This document shows positions 25,581-34,279 of a stretch of 47,242 nucleotides of DNA, in pieces; positions within the stretch are counted from its first letter, which is position 1, and each line of letters begins with the position of its first letter. Below the pieces are notes generated by a model that ran no database searches, was not told the DNA's origin, and saw only the letters and a program-made list of their open reading frames with translations. The stretch lies in NCBI RefSeq assembly GCF_934747485.1, contig NZ_CAKVGN010000015.1, positions 1-47,242 on the forward strand, read 5' to 3'. A program made the position numbers and the translations under genes. The stretch is from an uncultured Brachyspira sp. Lineage in GTDB: Bacteria > Spirochaetota > Brachyspiria > Brachyspirales > Brachyspiraceae.

Positions 25581-25693
25581 ATGAAAATATTAATAGCTTA
25601 TTATTCGCAAATACTAAAAAACTTGCTGATGCTATAGCAAAAATCATAAAAGAAGAATCACAAAATACTCAAATAATAAAAAGTTTAAAATAA
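25581..25693 (+). pseudogene. Flavodoxin remnant
   Basis: ATG at 25581 starts MKILIAYYS, the N-terminal strand and FMN loop entry of a flavodoxin. The frame then breaks, and in another frame ANTKKLADAIAKIIKEE continues the expected first helix, until a TAA at 25691. A few bases of the phosphate loop and the whole remaining domain are missing, so this is a dead 5' fragment. It lies 28 bp beyond the end of element B, whose insertion may have accompanied the loss. Confidence 0.65.
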
Positions 25694-25745
25694 TAAACAA
25701 ACTAATAAAATATATTTGTAGTTTTTTAATTTTAACAAAACAGAA

Positions 25746-26762
25746 TTATTTTACATATTCGCCGTTGCTGTCAAACTTCACGCCTGTCTTTGGAAAATCT
25801 AAATCTGCATATTCATTCAACTTTTTTATGGCAGTATTAGATGAATCAACACTCGGTATGCCGCCATTTACTAAACGCACAGGTATAACCTTTGCCTTAG
25901 AAAATTTTAAATTGTCATCTAAAGTGATTTGGAGTATTGCACTAATTCCATTGTTGCCTGATAAAGAGAATTGCTTATATCCAACAAAATTGCCGAGAGA
26001 ATAAGCTATAAAAGTATTATTATACATTTCCATAGCTCTAAGCACATGCGGACCATGACCAATTACTAAATCAGCACCTGCATCGCTAACAGCCCTTGCA
26101 AACTTATAAACATCACCCCTATTCTCTTTATAAAAATATTCAGTAGTTTTAGGCACCCTAAACATACTGCTTCCCTCAGCTCCGCCATGAAAACTTACAA
26201 CTAAAAAATCACATTCTTTTTTTGTTTTTTCAACTAAAGCCTTAGCAGCTGCAATATCTTGTATTGCATTATTAGCATAAGAAAAATAATAAAAAGCCAA
26301 AAAGCCTATTTTTTTACCATTTACATTTATAAAAGAAGCCTGATTTAAAACATTGCCTACAACTTCCATTCCAGCTTTTTTTACATACTCTTGAGTTTGA
26401 GTATAGCCCTTAGCACCAAAATCTCTTGAATGATTATTAGCAACGGCAACTATATCAAACCCTGCCTCAGATATTCTATCAGCCATATATGGAGGCATAC
26501 GAAAAGAATATGAACGCTTACCTGTTTTAGCAGATTTTGTTTCTGAGTTTGCTATGGCTCCTTCTAAATTGGCAAAACTTATATCTGAAGCTTTTAAAAA
26601 TGATGACACACTTTTAAAAACATCTTTTCCTTCATTAGGAGGCAAGTAACTTTTATCCGGATGGTCGCTTCCTGTCATAACATCGCCTACAAAAGATAAT
26701 GTTATCTCGGAATATAAAGAAAATTGAAATAATAATATTAATAATACAACAAAACTTCTCAT
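25746..26762 (-). CDS. Exported CapA-family protein (metallophosphatase fold)
   Basis: This 338-aa protein has a signal peptide (about residues 1-18) and the PGA_cap/CapA domain: SFVGDVMTGSD near 23-33, ISFANLEGAI, VAVANNHSRDFG, VSFHGGAEG, LVIGHGPHVLR and IAYSLGNFVG. These Asp, His and Asn positions form the dinuclear metal site of the calcineurin-like fold. Family members are linked with poly-gamma-glutamate capsule production, but no other capsule gene is near, so the substrate here is unknown. It is divergent from the M23 peptidase gene. Confidence 0.88.
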   Translation of the reverse strand: MRSFVVLLILLFQFSLYSEITLSFVGDVMTGSDHPDKSYLPPNEGKDVFKSVSSFLKASDISFANLEGAIANSETKSAKTGKRSYSFRMPPYMADRISEAGFDIVAVANNHSRDFGAKGYTQTQEYVKKAGMEVVGNVLNQASFINVNGKKIGFLAFYYFSYANNAIQDIAAAKALVEKTKKECDFLVVSFHGGAEGSSMFRVPKTTEYFYKENRGDVYKFARAVSDAGADLVIGHGPHVLRAMEMYNNTFIAYSLGNFVGYKQFSLSGNNGISAILQITLDDNLKFSKAKVIPVRLVNGGIPSVDSSNTAIKKLNEYADLDFPKTGVKFDSNGEYVK

Positions 26763-26882
26763 AATATTATGATTTTAGCATAAAAATAAATAAATTCAAT
26801 ATTATGTTTACAATTTATATTAAAAGTTTTTCCTTTTTTACCGAATTAATATAAAGTTAGATAATATTTACATTATATGTAC

Positions 26883-26910
26883 TTGACAATATGTCAAAAT
26901 TTAGTATTAT
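26883..26910 (+). promoter_or_regulatory. Promoter of the M23 gene with a dyad at the -35 box
   Basis: TTGACA (26883-26888), a 16-bp spacer and TATTAT (26905-26910) precede the M23 gene. The -35 box is one arm of the perfect inverted repeat TTGACA-ATA-TGTCAA, which could be an operator. Confidence 0.65.
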
Positions 26911-26963
26911 TCTAATTAATAATTTTAATAATTTAATAATCCAAAATAAAAGAATTAATTGCC

Positions 26964-28142
26964 ATGAAAAAATTTAAATACACAAGAGTAAGAAGAAAAC
27001 AAAGTATCATACAAAAAATAAAAAAATATTTAATAGAAGACAGCGATAAAAATCTTTTTCCATACTTTCTAAAAAAATCATTATTAGTAGCAATATCATT
27101 TATAATGTTCATAGTTTTAATTAATTTTTTGATACTTGGAGCTAAAAGGAATTCTAATAATAATTTGTATGCTCAAAATATAGATGATTCAAAAAGCACT
27201 TCTGAAGTATATAATAAAATATTAGATGAAGTAAAAGAAATGAAAATAGAAACTAATAATATAGTTACAGAGGAAGACATAGAGAATATACCGGCAGTTA
27301 CTTCTACACCTGTTGCTTCTATAGAAAAGGCATCTGACGCTTTTTATGATTATTTAGTTTCTGATAACTCACTTGTAAGCGACGGCACTATTAGTCTTAA
27401 ATACGATGAATATACAATAGAAGAAGGCGACAATTTAAGTAGCATATCAAAAAAAATAGGTGCTAATTTAGATACTATAGTAAGTGTTAATAAAATAAGC
27501 AATGCCAACAAGTTAAGACCGGGGCAGACTATAATGATACCAAATAGAAATGGATTGCTTTATGTTGTTAAGAAAAATGAAACTTTAGAAGAGATTAGCG
27601 ACAGATATGATGTTGAAATTAACAGAGTATTAAGCTTTAACAAAATAGACAGAGATAATATTAACACTGGAGATGAAATATTTTTACCTGGTGCTAAATA
27701 CACATTAGATGAAAGAATAGATAAGTTTGGTCAAATGTTCAGCTTGCCTACAGTTGTAACAAGAATAAGCAGCGTATTTGGATATAGAGTACATCCAATC
27801 ACAGGCGTGAGAAGAAAACATTTAGGTGTAGATATACCGGGCGGATTAAATACTCCTATATATGCAGCAAGAAAAGGAAAAGTTATATTTGCAGGATACA
27901 GCGGCGGATTTGGAAATTTAGTTATAGTTCGTCATGATAAAGGATACACTACATACTACGGACACTTAAATAAAATCACTACTACAGTTGGTGCTAATGT
28001 GGGCGTTGGCGTAATGATAGGAAGAATGGGAAGCACTGGTAATTCTACAGGAAGCCATTTACATTTTGAAGTGAGAAGAAACGGAGTGGCATTAAACCCT
28101 GCAGACTTTATACCTATAGGAAAATTCATTAAAAGAAGATAA
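26964..28142 (+). CDS. Membrane-anchored LysM/M23 endopeptidase
   Basis: This 392-aa protein has a basic cytosolic start, a membrane helix (about residues 38-60), a linker, LysM domains at about 150-194 and 200-243, and a C-terminal M23 (LytM) peptidase. Zinc ligands H286 and D290 (HLGVD) and H367 (HLHFE) are present with catalytic H334 (YYGH) and H365, so it should be an active peptidoglycan endopeptidase. LysM domains would hold it to the wall. It has its own promoter and terminator. A role in cell separation or wall growth is inferred. Confidence 0.94.
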   Translation: MKKFKYTRVRRKQSIIQKIKKYLIEDSDKNLFPYFLKKSLLVAISFIMFIVLINFLILGAKRNSNNNLYAQNIDDSKSTSEVYNKILDEVKEMKIETNNIVTEEDIENIPAVTSTPVASIEKASDAFYDYLVSDNSLVSDGTISLKYDEYTIEEGDNLSSISKKIGANLDTIVSVNKISNANKLRPGQTIMIPNRNGLLYVVKKNETLEEISDRYDVEINRVLSFNKIDRDNINTGDEIFLPGAKYTLDERIDKFGQMFSLPTVVTRISSVFGYRVHPITGVRRKHLGVDIPGGLNTPIYAARKGKVIFAGYSGGFGNLVIVRHDKGYTTYYGHLNKITTTVGANVGVGVMIGRMGSTGNSTGSHLHFEVRRNGVALNPADFIPIGKFIKRR

Positions 28143-28170
28143 TTAAAATAAATAATCTAAAAAATAAAAT

Positions 28171-28204
28171 AAGGAAGCAGTAAATAACGCTGTTTCCTTT
28201 TTTG
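28171..28204 (+). terminator. Intrinsic terminator of the M23 gene
   Basis: GGAAGCAG and CTGTTTCC pair around an 8-9-nt loop and are followed by a T-run. It lies about 30 bp after the stop codon. Confidence 0.85.
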
Positions 28205-28317
28205 TTTATAAAAAATATAATTATTGCTAAAATATATTAATAAATATTCATATTGTTTTAATTTTACTGATTATTAATATATATAAAATAATGCTATATG
28301 TTGTGGTTATATTTCAT

Positions 28318-28670
28318 TAAATGCAGTTCTTCGCGAAGCGTATCCGAAGGATATAAGGTTCTTTTATACCAATACCGAGTAGGTGCCTATCGGCAAAAGA
28401 ACTGGGGGTGTGTACCCTAAGGGCACGCTTCGCAGGGGGCAAAGCCACCACAAATCACAAACTTACAAAAAATGTCATATAAGTTTTTTATTTTATTCAA
28501 CTTTTTCCCGCCTTCGCACCTAAAGGTACTTCCTTCGGTCGCACCCACAGGCACTCCCGTTGGTCGCGGTGCGGACTTCGTCAAAGTTTTTACCCTACGG
28601 GTACGCTTCGCGAAAGTGCAAGTTAAGAAAATAATACTAAATCATATTCATTATTTTTATTGTAAGACAA
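28318..28670. repeat. Modular GC-rich repeat (A-type core, degenerate ends)
   Basis: The left part is the inverse of the core of element A (GCAGTTCTTCGCGAAGCG ... CAAAAGAACTGGGG); the right part carries the insert units ACCTAAAGGTACTTCCTTCG and CACAGGCACTCCCGTTGGTC before GCGGACTTCGTCAAAG. Its flank GTTAAGAAAATAATACTAA matches the inner left end of element A, but the outer TIR is lost. No gene in 28205-28793. Confidence 0.75.
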
Positions 28671-28793
28671 CTTATTAATTTATACTACAATTATTATATT
28701 AACTTAATAAAATACAGTCCTTCACAAAACATATTCTAACAATATAAATTTCTTTTATAAACACAATGATTCTACTAAGCAACAAAAAAATCG

Positions 28794-29681
28794 CTATCTT
28801 CTTCTCTTGATAAAAAATTTCATAACCTCATTAATATAATTACTAGATGTGTCTAATACTATATTTTCTATAGAGTTTCTTTTCAAAAACTGTAATTTAT
28901 CTTCAAGTATTTTACTCTGCTCATTGATATAAGCCTCTCTCACATTCTTGTTGCCCATATCAAAATAAACATACTCATCATTCTCTAAATCGGATAAAAC
29001 TAACGTGCCAAGCAAATGCGGCATTTCATATTCCAATTTATCATTAACCAAACAAACTACAAAATCATTTCTCTTTCTTGTGATGTCTATCTGTTTTTTC
29101 GGCAAATCAGAACATGCATCTGTTATAAGGAATGTAATACTATCTCTTTTTTGTATCTTATTAAAATATTCTAAAGCATTAGCAATATTAGTTTCAGCAC
29201 TTTTAGGTTCAAACTCAATAAGCTCTCTAATAATTCTAAGCACATGATTTTTTCCTTTATTTAGAGGAATAAACTTTTCAACGGTATCTGTAAATATTAA
29301 AAGCCCTACTTTGTCATTGTTTTTAAGGGCAGAAAAAGAAAGCAAAGCACTAAGCTCTACAATAAGATTATGTTTAGTTTTTGTAAGTCCAAAATCGGTA
29401 GAAGCAGAAAAGTCGGCTAATATAACAACATTAAGCTCTCTCTCTTCTCTAAATCTCTTGATAAAAGGCTCATTATACCTCGCACTCACCTTCCAATCCA
29501 TAGCCCTCACATCATCGCCAATATTATATTTTCTCACCTCATCAAACTCTATACCATGCCCCTTAAAAGCAGAATGATACTGCCCGGCAAAATAAGAGTT
29601 TACTATACGCGAAGTTTTTATTTCTATTTGTCTAACCGATTTTAGTATATCTTTGGTTGTTATAGTGCTGTCTCTAAACAT
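28794..29681 (-). CDS. DUF58 / vWA-like protein
   Basis: The start at 29681 (MFRDSTITT) is chosen for AAAGGA 7 bp upstream; an earlier codon would add 17 residues with no such site. The 295-aa protein has the DUF58 core YNIGDDVRAMDWKVSARYNEPFIKRF (about residues 55-80) and a vWA-like domain with the metal-site motif DFSAS near 92-96. DUF58 proteins usually pair with MoxR AAA+ ATPases to assemble or mature other proteins; no MoxR gene is in the window, so this is an orphan here. Confidence 0.85.
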   Translation of the reverse strand: MFRDSTITTKDILKSVRQIEIKTSRIVNSYFAGQYHSAFKGHGIEFDEVRKYNIGDDVRAMDWKVSARYNEPFIKRFREERELNVVILADFSASTDFGLTKTKHNLIVELSALLSFSALKNNDKVGLLIFTDTVEKFIPLNKGKNHVLRIIRELIEFEPKSAETNIANALEYFNKIQKRDSITFLITDACSDLPKKQIDITRKRNDFVVCLVNDKLEYEMPHLLGTLVLSDLENDEYVYFDMGNKNVREAYINEQSKILEDKLQFLKRNSIENIVLDTSSNYINEVMKFFIKRRR

Positions 29682-29761
29682 ATTTATTTCCTTTAGTGTT
29701 TTAACTATACAAAAGATTTGAGGTTTTGTCAATTTTTATATTTTCTCAATTTCTATTTTTT

Positions 29762-30335
29762 AATTATTTGCAGGGCTTTGCCCTTAACGAAGTACACACC
29801 GTGCAGCACCCCACTTATTTTGACGATAGGCACCTACTCGGTATTGGTATAAAAGAACCTTATATCCTTCGGATACGCTTCGCGAAGAACTGCATTTTAT
29901 AAAGTATAGCTTTTCATGTATATACAAAATATTAATACTGTTTTATATATTCCAAAGATATAAAACTAAAGCATTTGCACTTTTTGCGGCAGGAAAAGTT
30001 GAATAAAATAATCATATAACAAAATATAGTTATTTTAGAATATACCAAAAATTTTAACTCTTTTATTTTAGTTATTTGCAGGGGCTAGCCCCCGCACCCC
30101 CACTTCTTTTATTGGTATAAAAGAAGCAAAAGAACTGCATTTAATAAAGTTTAGCTTTTTATGTACAGTCAAAATATCAATATTATTTTAGTTTTATATA
30201 TTCTAAAAAATATTAATTATAGTATTTGCACTTTTTGCAACTTTGACGAAGTCCACACCGCGACCAACGGGAGTGCCTGTGGGTGCGACCGAAGGAAGTA
30301 CCTTTAGGTGCGAAGGCGGGAAAAGTTGAATAAAA
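29762..30335. repeat. Two tandem modular GC-rich repeats
   Basis: Two successive copies of the two-hairpin module occur. The first runs from GCAGGGCTTTGCCC near 29772 to GGCAGGAAAAGTTGAA near 29990. The second runs from GCAGGGGCTAGCCCCCGC near 30073 to GGCGGGAAAAGTTGAA near 30315 and ends with units GACCAACGGGAGTGCC and GACCGAAGGAAGTACC. Both contain the shared AT-rich spacer. No gene is seen. Confidence 0.75.
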
Positions 30336-30384
30336 TAAAAATTACAAAATATATTTATTCAATCACATAATAACTTCAATCAAT

Positions 30385-30425
30385 ATAAAAAAACAAGGGC
30401 ACACTCTCTTCAAGCATACCCTTGC
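30385..30425 (-). terminator. Terminator of rnfEAB
   Basis: On the minus strand GCAAGGGTATGC and GTGTGCCCTTG pair around a purine loop and are followed by TTTTTTTAT. It lies about 25 bp after the rnfB stop. Confidence 0.8.
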
Positions 30426-30448
30426 AATGTATTCATATTAATTATTGA

Positions 30449-31267
30449 TTACAGATTCACTACAGAATTAACTCTCTCATCTGTAATAGCTTTAGTAGGA
30501 CATTTAGCTATACTCTCTTCTGTGATAGCATAATCTTCATAATTAACTATAGCCAAATTATTGTCCATTCTCATTCCGCCCTCTTTAGTGTTTTTCACAC
30601 AAATACTGCATCCAATACAAGCCCTATCACAAGCTTTTTTAGCAATAGGACCTTTATCTTTAGATTTACAATATACATGAAACTTTTGTGATACAGGGTG
30701 AATCTCTATAAGCTTTTGCGGACAAGCCTTCACGCAAGCATTACAAGACACGCATTTATCTTCAACTATAATAGGAACCCCAGTCTCACTTTTAATAATA
30801 GCACCAAAATCACAAGCTTTCATACAATCATAAAAACCCACACAGCCATAAGTACAATCCTTGTTTCCTCCTGCCATAACAGCAGAAACACAAGTCTGAG
30901 CACCATTATAAACTTGATTAGATTTTGCTATTTCCTTATGCCCATGACAAAATATATAAGCTCTCGTTCTCTCTTTTTGAGGCGGAGTAACTTTTCCTAA
31001 ATATTTAGCAACAGCCTCAGCAGTAGCAGCACCGCCTACCGAACAGCCGTCAACCGGAGCTTCATCAGCAACTAAAGCCTTAGCAAATTGAGCACAGCCC
31101 GGATAACCGCAACCTCCGCAATTAGCACCCGGAAGCATCTCTGTAACTTCTGTAACCCTCTCATCAACCTCAACTCTAAAGATTTTAGAAGAAAATATTA
31201 ATAAAACAGCCAATATCAAAGCTATTAAAGCAGAAGATATTGAAGCCACCAATATAGATGTAACCAT
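30449..31267 (-). CDS. rnfB: Electron transport complex subunit RnfB
   Basis: This 272-aa subunit has an N-terminal membrane anchor (about residues 4-27), a 4Fe-4S domain with C50, C53, C58 and C75 (GANCGGCGYPGC), and several ferredoxin motifs, including CVSCNACVKACP and CIGCSICVKN. In the Rnf complex it passes electrons between ferredoxin and the membrane subunits, coupled to Na+ or H+ pumping. It is the last gene of rnfE-rnfA-rnfB, 26 bp after rnfA. Length is typical. Confidence 0.96.
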   Translation of the reverse strand: MVTSILVASISSALIALILAVLLIFSSKIFRVEVDERVTEVTEMLPGANCGGCGYPGCAQFAKALVADEAPVDGCSVGGAATAEAVAKYLGKVTPPQKERTRAYIFCHGHKEIAKSNQVYNGAQTCVSAVMAGGNKDCTYGCVGFYDCMKACDFGAIIKSETGVPIIVEDKCVSCNACVKACPQKLIEIHPVSQKFHVYCKSKDKGPIAKKACDRACIGCSICVKNTKEGGMRMDNNLAIVNYEDYAITEESIAKCPTKAITDERVNSVVNL

Positions 31268-31293
31268 TTTTACTATCCTTTAATTAAGAATCA

Positions 31294-31872
31294 TCAGATT
31301 TTTATGATACCTGAAAAACCATAGAATATAAGTGCTAATATGCCGGCAGTAATAAAAGGCATAGCAGGTCCCTTAAAAGCCTCTGGTATATTTGCAGTTA
31401 CTAAACGCTCTCTAATACTAGCCATTATAACCAATGCCAAAGTAAAACCAACTCCAGCACCCAAAGCAAATACTATATTCTGTATAAAATTATATTTGTA
31501 TAAAACGCCAAATAAAGCCAAACCCAATACACAGCAGTTAGTAGTAATAAGAGGAAGATAAATACCTAAAGATAAATACAAACTCTCACTAGTCTTTCTT
31601 ACAACCATCTCTACAAATTGTACTAAGGCAGCTATTACTATAATAAATAAAATAGTCTGTAAAAACTCAATTTTAAAAGGCACTAATATATAATATTGTA
31701 TCATCCAGCTAACAGCCGCAGTAAGCACAAGTACAAATGTAACAGCAATCCCCATACTCACAGCAGAATCTAATTTATTGGAAACTCCCAAAAAAGGACA
31801 TATTCCTAAAAACTTAGTTAATACAAAATTATTAACTAATACAGTAGCAACAAAAAGAAGCACTAAATTCAT
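31294..31872 (-). CDS. rnfA: Electron transport complex subunit RnfA
   Basis: This 192-aa protein has six membrane segments and is paralogous to RnfE; the two pack in opposite orientation in the membrane and hold an iron-sulfur cluster between them. Conserved Cys are seen in KFLGICPFLGVS (C25) and TTNCCVLG (near residue 112). It begins 5 bp after rnfE. Function is ferredoxin:NAD+ oxidoreduction coupled to ion transport as part of the complex. Confidence 0.96.
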   Translation of the reverse strand: MNLVLLFVATVLVNNFVLTKFLGICPFLGVSNKLDSAVSMGIAVTFVLVLTAAVSWMIQYYILVPFKIEFLQTILFIIVIAALVQFVEMVVRKTSESLYLSLGIYLPLITTNCCVLGLALFGVLYKYNFIQNIVFALGAGVGFTLALVIMASIRERLVTANIPEAFKGPAMPFITAGILALIFYGFSGIIKI

Positions 31873-31877
31873 AATAA

Positions 31878-32525
31878 TTACCTCACTTTAGCATCTATAG
31901 TTCTTTTGATAGCTATTAATACTCCCAAAGTAAAGAAAGCACCCGGAGCCAATATCATAACAATCCAAGGAGTAGTAATTTCGTTGTAAGCATTCAAAGC
32001 AAAAGGCATAGCAGATTCAACAAAACCTCTTACAGTACCAACTAAATCAAATCCAAGCCAAGTACCATTACCTAAAATCTCTCTTATAGAGCCTAATAAT
32101 AATAAAGCCATAAAGAAACCTACACCATTACCTAAAGCATCAAAAATACTTGGTATAACTCCATTCTTATTAGCAAAAGCCTCTGCCCTGCCCAATATTA
32201 TACAGTTTACAACGATAAGCGGTATATATGGTCCTAATGCCAATGATAAAGTGTAAAACTTAGCCTTCATAACTATATCAGTTAAAGTTACAAAAGCAGC
32301 TATCACTACAATGTATCCCATAATTCTAACTTCATTAGCATAAATCTTTTTTACTATAGAAATCAAAGCTGATGAACAAACAAGTACAAATATAGTAGCC
32401 ACTGACATACCAATGGCATTCATAACACTATTTGTTACTGCTAAACTAGGACACATTCCAAGAATCTGTACGAAAGTAGGATTATTTTTCCATACTCCAT
32501 CAATAAATACTTGAGAATTTTTCAT
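31878..32525 (-). CDS. rnfE: Electron transport complex subunit RnfE
   Basis: This 215-aa protein has six membrane segments, with cysteines in QILGMCPSLAVTNS (C24) and VVNCIILGRAEAFA (about 108). It is the first Rnf gene here; rnfC, rnfD and rnfG, which normally precede it, are absent, and a repeat module followed by proB lies upstream instead. The genes for the FMN-bearing subunits must be elsewhere or the complex is incomplete. Assignment to RnfE over NqrD rests on the RnfB partner. Confidence 0.95.
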   Translation of the reverse strand: MKNSQVFIDGVWKNNPTFVQILGMCPSLAVTNSVMNAIGMSVATIFVLVCSSALISIVKKIYANEVRIMGYIVVIAAFVTLTDIVMKAKFYTLSLALGPYIPLIVVNCIILGRAEAFANKNGVIPSIFDALGNGVGFFMALLLLGSIREILGNGTWLGFDLVGTVRGFVESAMPFALNAYNEITTPWIVMILAPGAFFTLGVLIAIKRTIDAKVR

Positions 32526-32624
32526 ATTGATTAAACCTTAATTTAACTAAAATTAATTTTAAATATTTTAACATATATAGGTATAATTTCAAGCATAGGA
32601 GAGTCATTTGATAGTTGTATATGC

Positions 32625-32945
32625 AGAGTTATGCGTGCTTCGTCAAAGTTTTTCCCTACGGGCACGCTTCGCGAAAGTGCAAATGCTTTAGCTTTATATT
32701 TTGGAATATATAAAACAATGGCTATATTTTGATATGCATAAAAAGCTATACTTCATTAAATGCAGTCTTTTTGGTTCTTTGTGCCAACACCATGGGCACT
32801 TCCTTCGGTCGCAAAAGAACTGGGGTGCGGGGCAAAGCCCTGCAAATATCTTATTTAAATAAATGTTTTTTGCAAAAATTAAGTTAATTTTATTGTTCTT
32901 TTTCCCGCCGCAAAAAGAACCAAAAAGTGCAAATGCTTTAGCTTC
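32625..32945. repeat. Modular GC-rich repeat between rnfE and proB
   Basis: It is read in the inverse orientation to the copies at 29.8-30.3 kb. Stems CTTCGTCAAAG...GCGAAAGTGC, GTCTTTTTGGTTCTTTG...CAAAAGAACTGGGG and GTTCTTTTTCCCGCC...AAAAAGAACCAAAAAG flank the shared AT-rich spacer. No gene is seen in 32526-33088. Confidence 0.75.
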
Positions 32946-33088
32946 ATACCTTTGGAATATGTAAATCTAAAATTCTATATACTAATTCTTAATTCTTATA
33001 AACTACAAAACAACTAAATAATTATTTTTTTCTAAAACATTTATAATTTCAGCTTTATTTTTTTATTTTTTTATATATAATATTTCGC

Positions 33089-34234
33089 ATGAAAAACATA
33101 GATTTAAACAACATAAAAAGAATAGTTTTCAAATTTGGAACTAATGTATTAAGAAATGATGAGGGATATATTTCTTTAGCTCGAATATATTCTTTTATAG
33201 AAGCTATAGCTAAATACAAAAAAATGGGTAAAGAGGTTTTGGTAGTTACATCAGGAGCTGTTGGGTTGGGAGCGAAAAAAATTAATGCAACAGATTTAAG
33301 CGAGGTATCACTAAAACAAGCATGTGCCGCAATTGGTCAATCACAGCTTATGTCTATTTATGAGGACGGATTTTCTAAGTTTAATATTGTTACAGCACAG
33401 ATTCTGCTTACAGAGGAAGATTTTTCAAACAGAAGAAGATATTTAAACCTTCGCTCTACATTAGATACATTATTAAAATATAATGTGGTGCCTATAATAA
33501 ATGAAAATGACACTGTTTCAAGCGATGAGCTTAAATTATTATACGATGTTACTCAAATAAGTTTTTCTGACAATGATAAACTCTCTGCTTTGGTTGCAAG
33601 TGAGCTTGATGCCGATTTGCTTATAATACTTTCTGACATCAACGGTCTTTATGATGACAACCCTAAAACTAATCCAAATGCTAATTTTATACATGAAGTT
33701 TTTGAGGTTACAAAAGAGATAGAAAGCTTGGGACTTGATGCTTCTAAAGGCGGAAGAGGCGGAATGAAAACAAAATTGCAGGCTGCCAAAATTGTTACAA
33801 GGTCAGGCTGTGCTTTGATTATTGCAAACGGTAAAACTCCAAACGTTTTAAATAATATATTCACTACCAAAGAAAAAACTATATTCTACCCTGTAGAAGA
33901 AAACAATGAACTTAACACCAAAAAAAGATGGATTGCCTATGCTACCACTATTATAGGAAAGCTTGTTGTAAATGCTGGTGCTAAAAAAGCTATAATAGAG
34001 AAAGAATCTAGCCTTCTTCCTATTGGCGTAACAAAGGTTATAAACAATTTTAAGAAAGGAGACATTGTAAGCATTATAGATGAAAACGGCGAAGAGTTTG
34101 CAAGGGGCATTATTAATTACAACTCTGAAGATACAATTAAGATAATAGGCAAGCATTCAGATTCTATACTGGAGATATTAGGCTACAAGAATTATGATGC
34201 TTTAATTACAAGGGACTACATAGTGTTGTTATAA
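33089..34234 (+). CDS. proB: Glutamate 5-kinase
   Basis: This 381-aa enzyme phosphorylates glutamate in the first step of proline synthesis. Seen motifs: IVFKFGTNVL (N-terminal ATP site), VTSGAVGLGAKK (about residues 52-63), INENDTV, FSDNDKLSALVA and KGGRGGMKTKLQAA, typical of the amino-acid kinase fold, followed by a C-terminal PUA domain from about 285. No proA is adjacent. There is no ribosome-binding site before the ATG; a TATAAT box at 33076-33081 lies only 7 bp upstream, so the mRNA may be leaderless. Confidence 0.93.
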   Translation: MKNIDLNNIKRIVFKFGTNVLRNDEGYISLARIYSFIEAIAKYKKMGKEVLVVTSGAVGLGAKKINATDLSEVSLKQACAAIGQSQLMSIYEDGFSKFNIVTAQILLTEEDFSNRRRYLNLRSTLDTLLKYNVVPIINENDTVSSDELKLLYDVTQISFSDNDKLSALVASELDADLLIILSDINGLYDDNPKTNPNANFIHEVFEVTKEIESLGLDASKGGRGGMKTKLQAAKIVTRSGCALIIANGKTPNVLNNIFTTKEKTIFYPVEENNELNTKKRWIAYATTIIGKLVVNAGAKKAIIEKESSLLPIGVTKVINNFKKGDIVSIIDENGEEFARGIINYNSEDTIKIIGKHSDSILEILGYKNYDALITRDYIVLL

Positions 34235-34279
34235 AATAATATAGCTAAACAAGTATATTATTAATAAAAGTTTTTATTT

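Noticed and set aside
28472..28678. Plus-strand frame in the modular repeat
   Set aside because: Entirely inside the GC-rich modules; no ribosome-binding site, no family resemblance.
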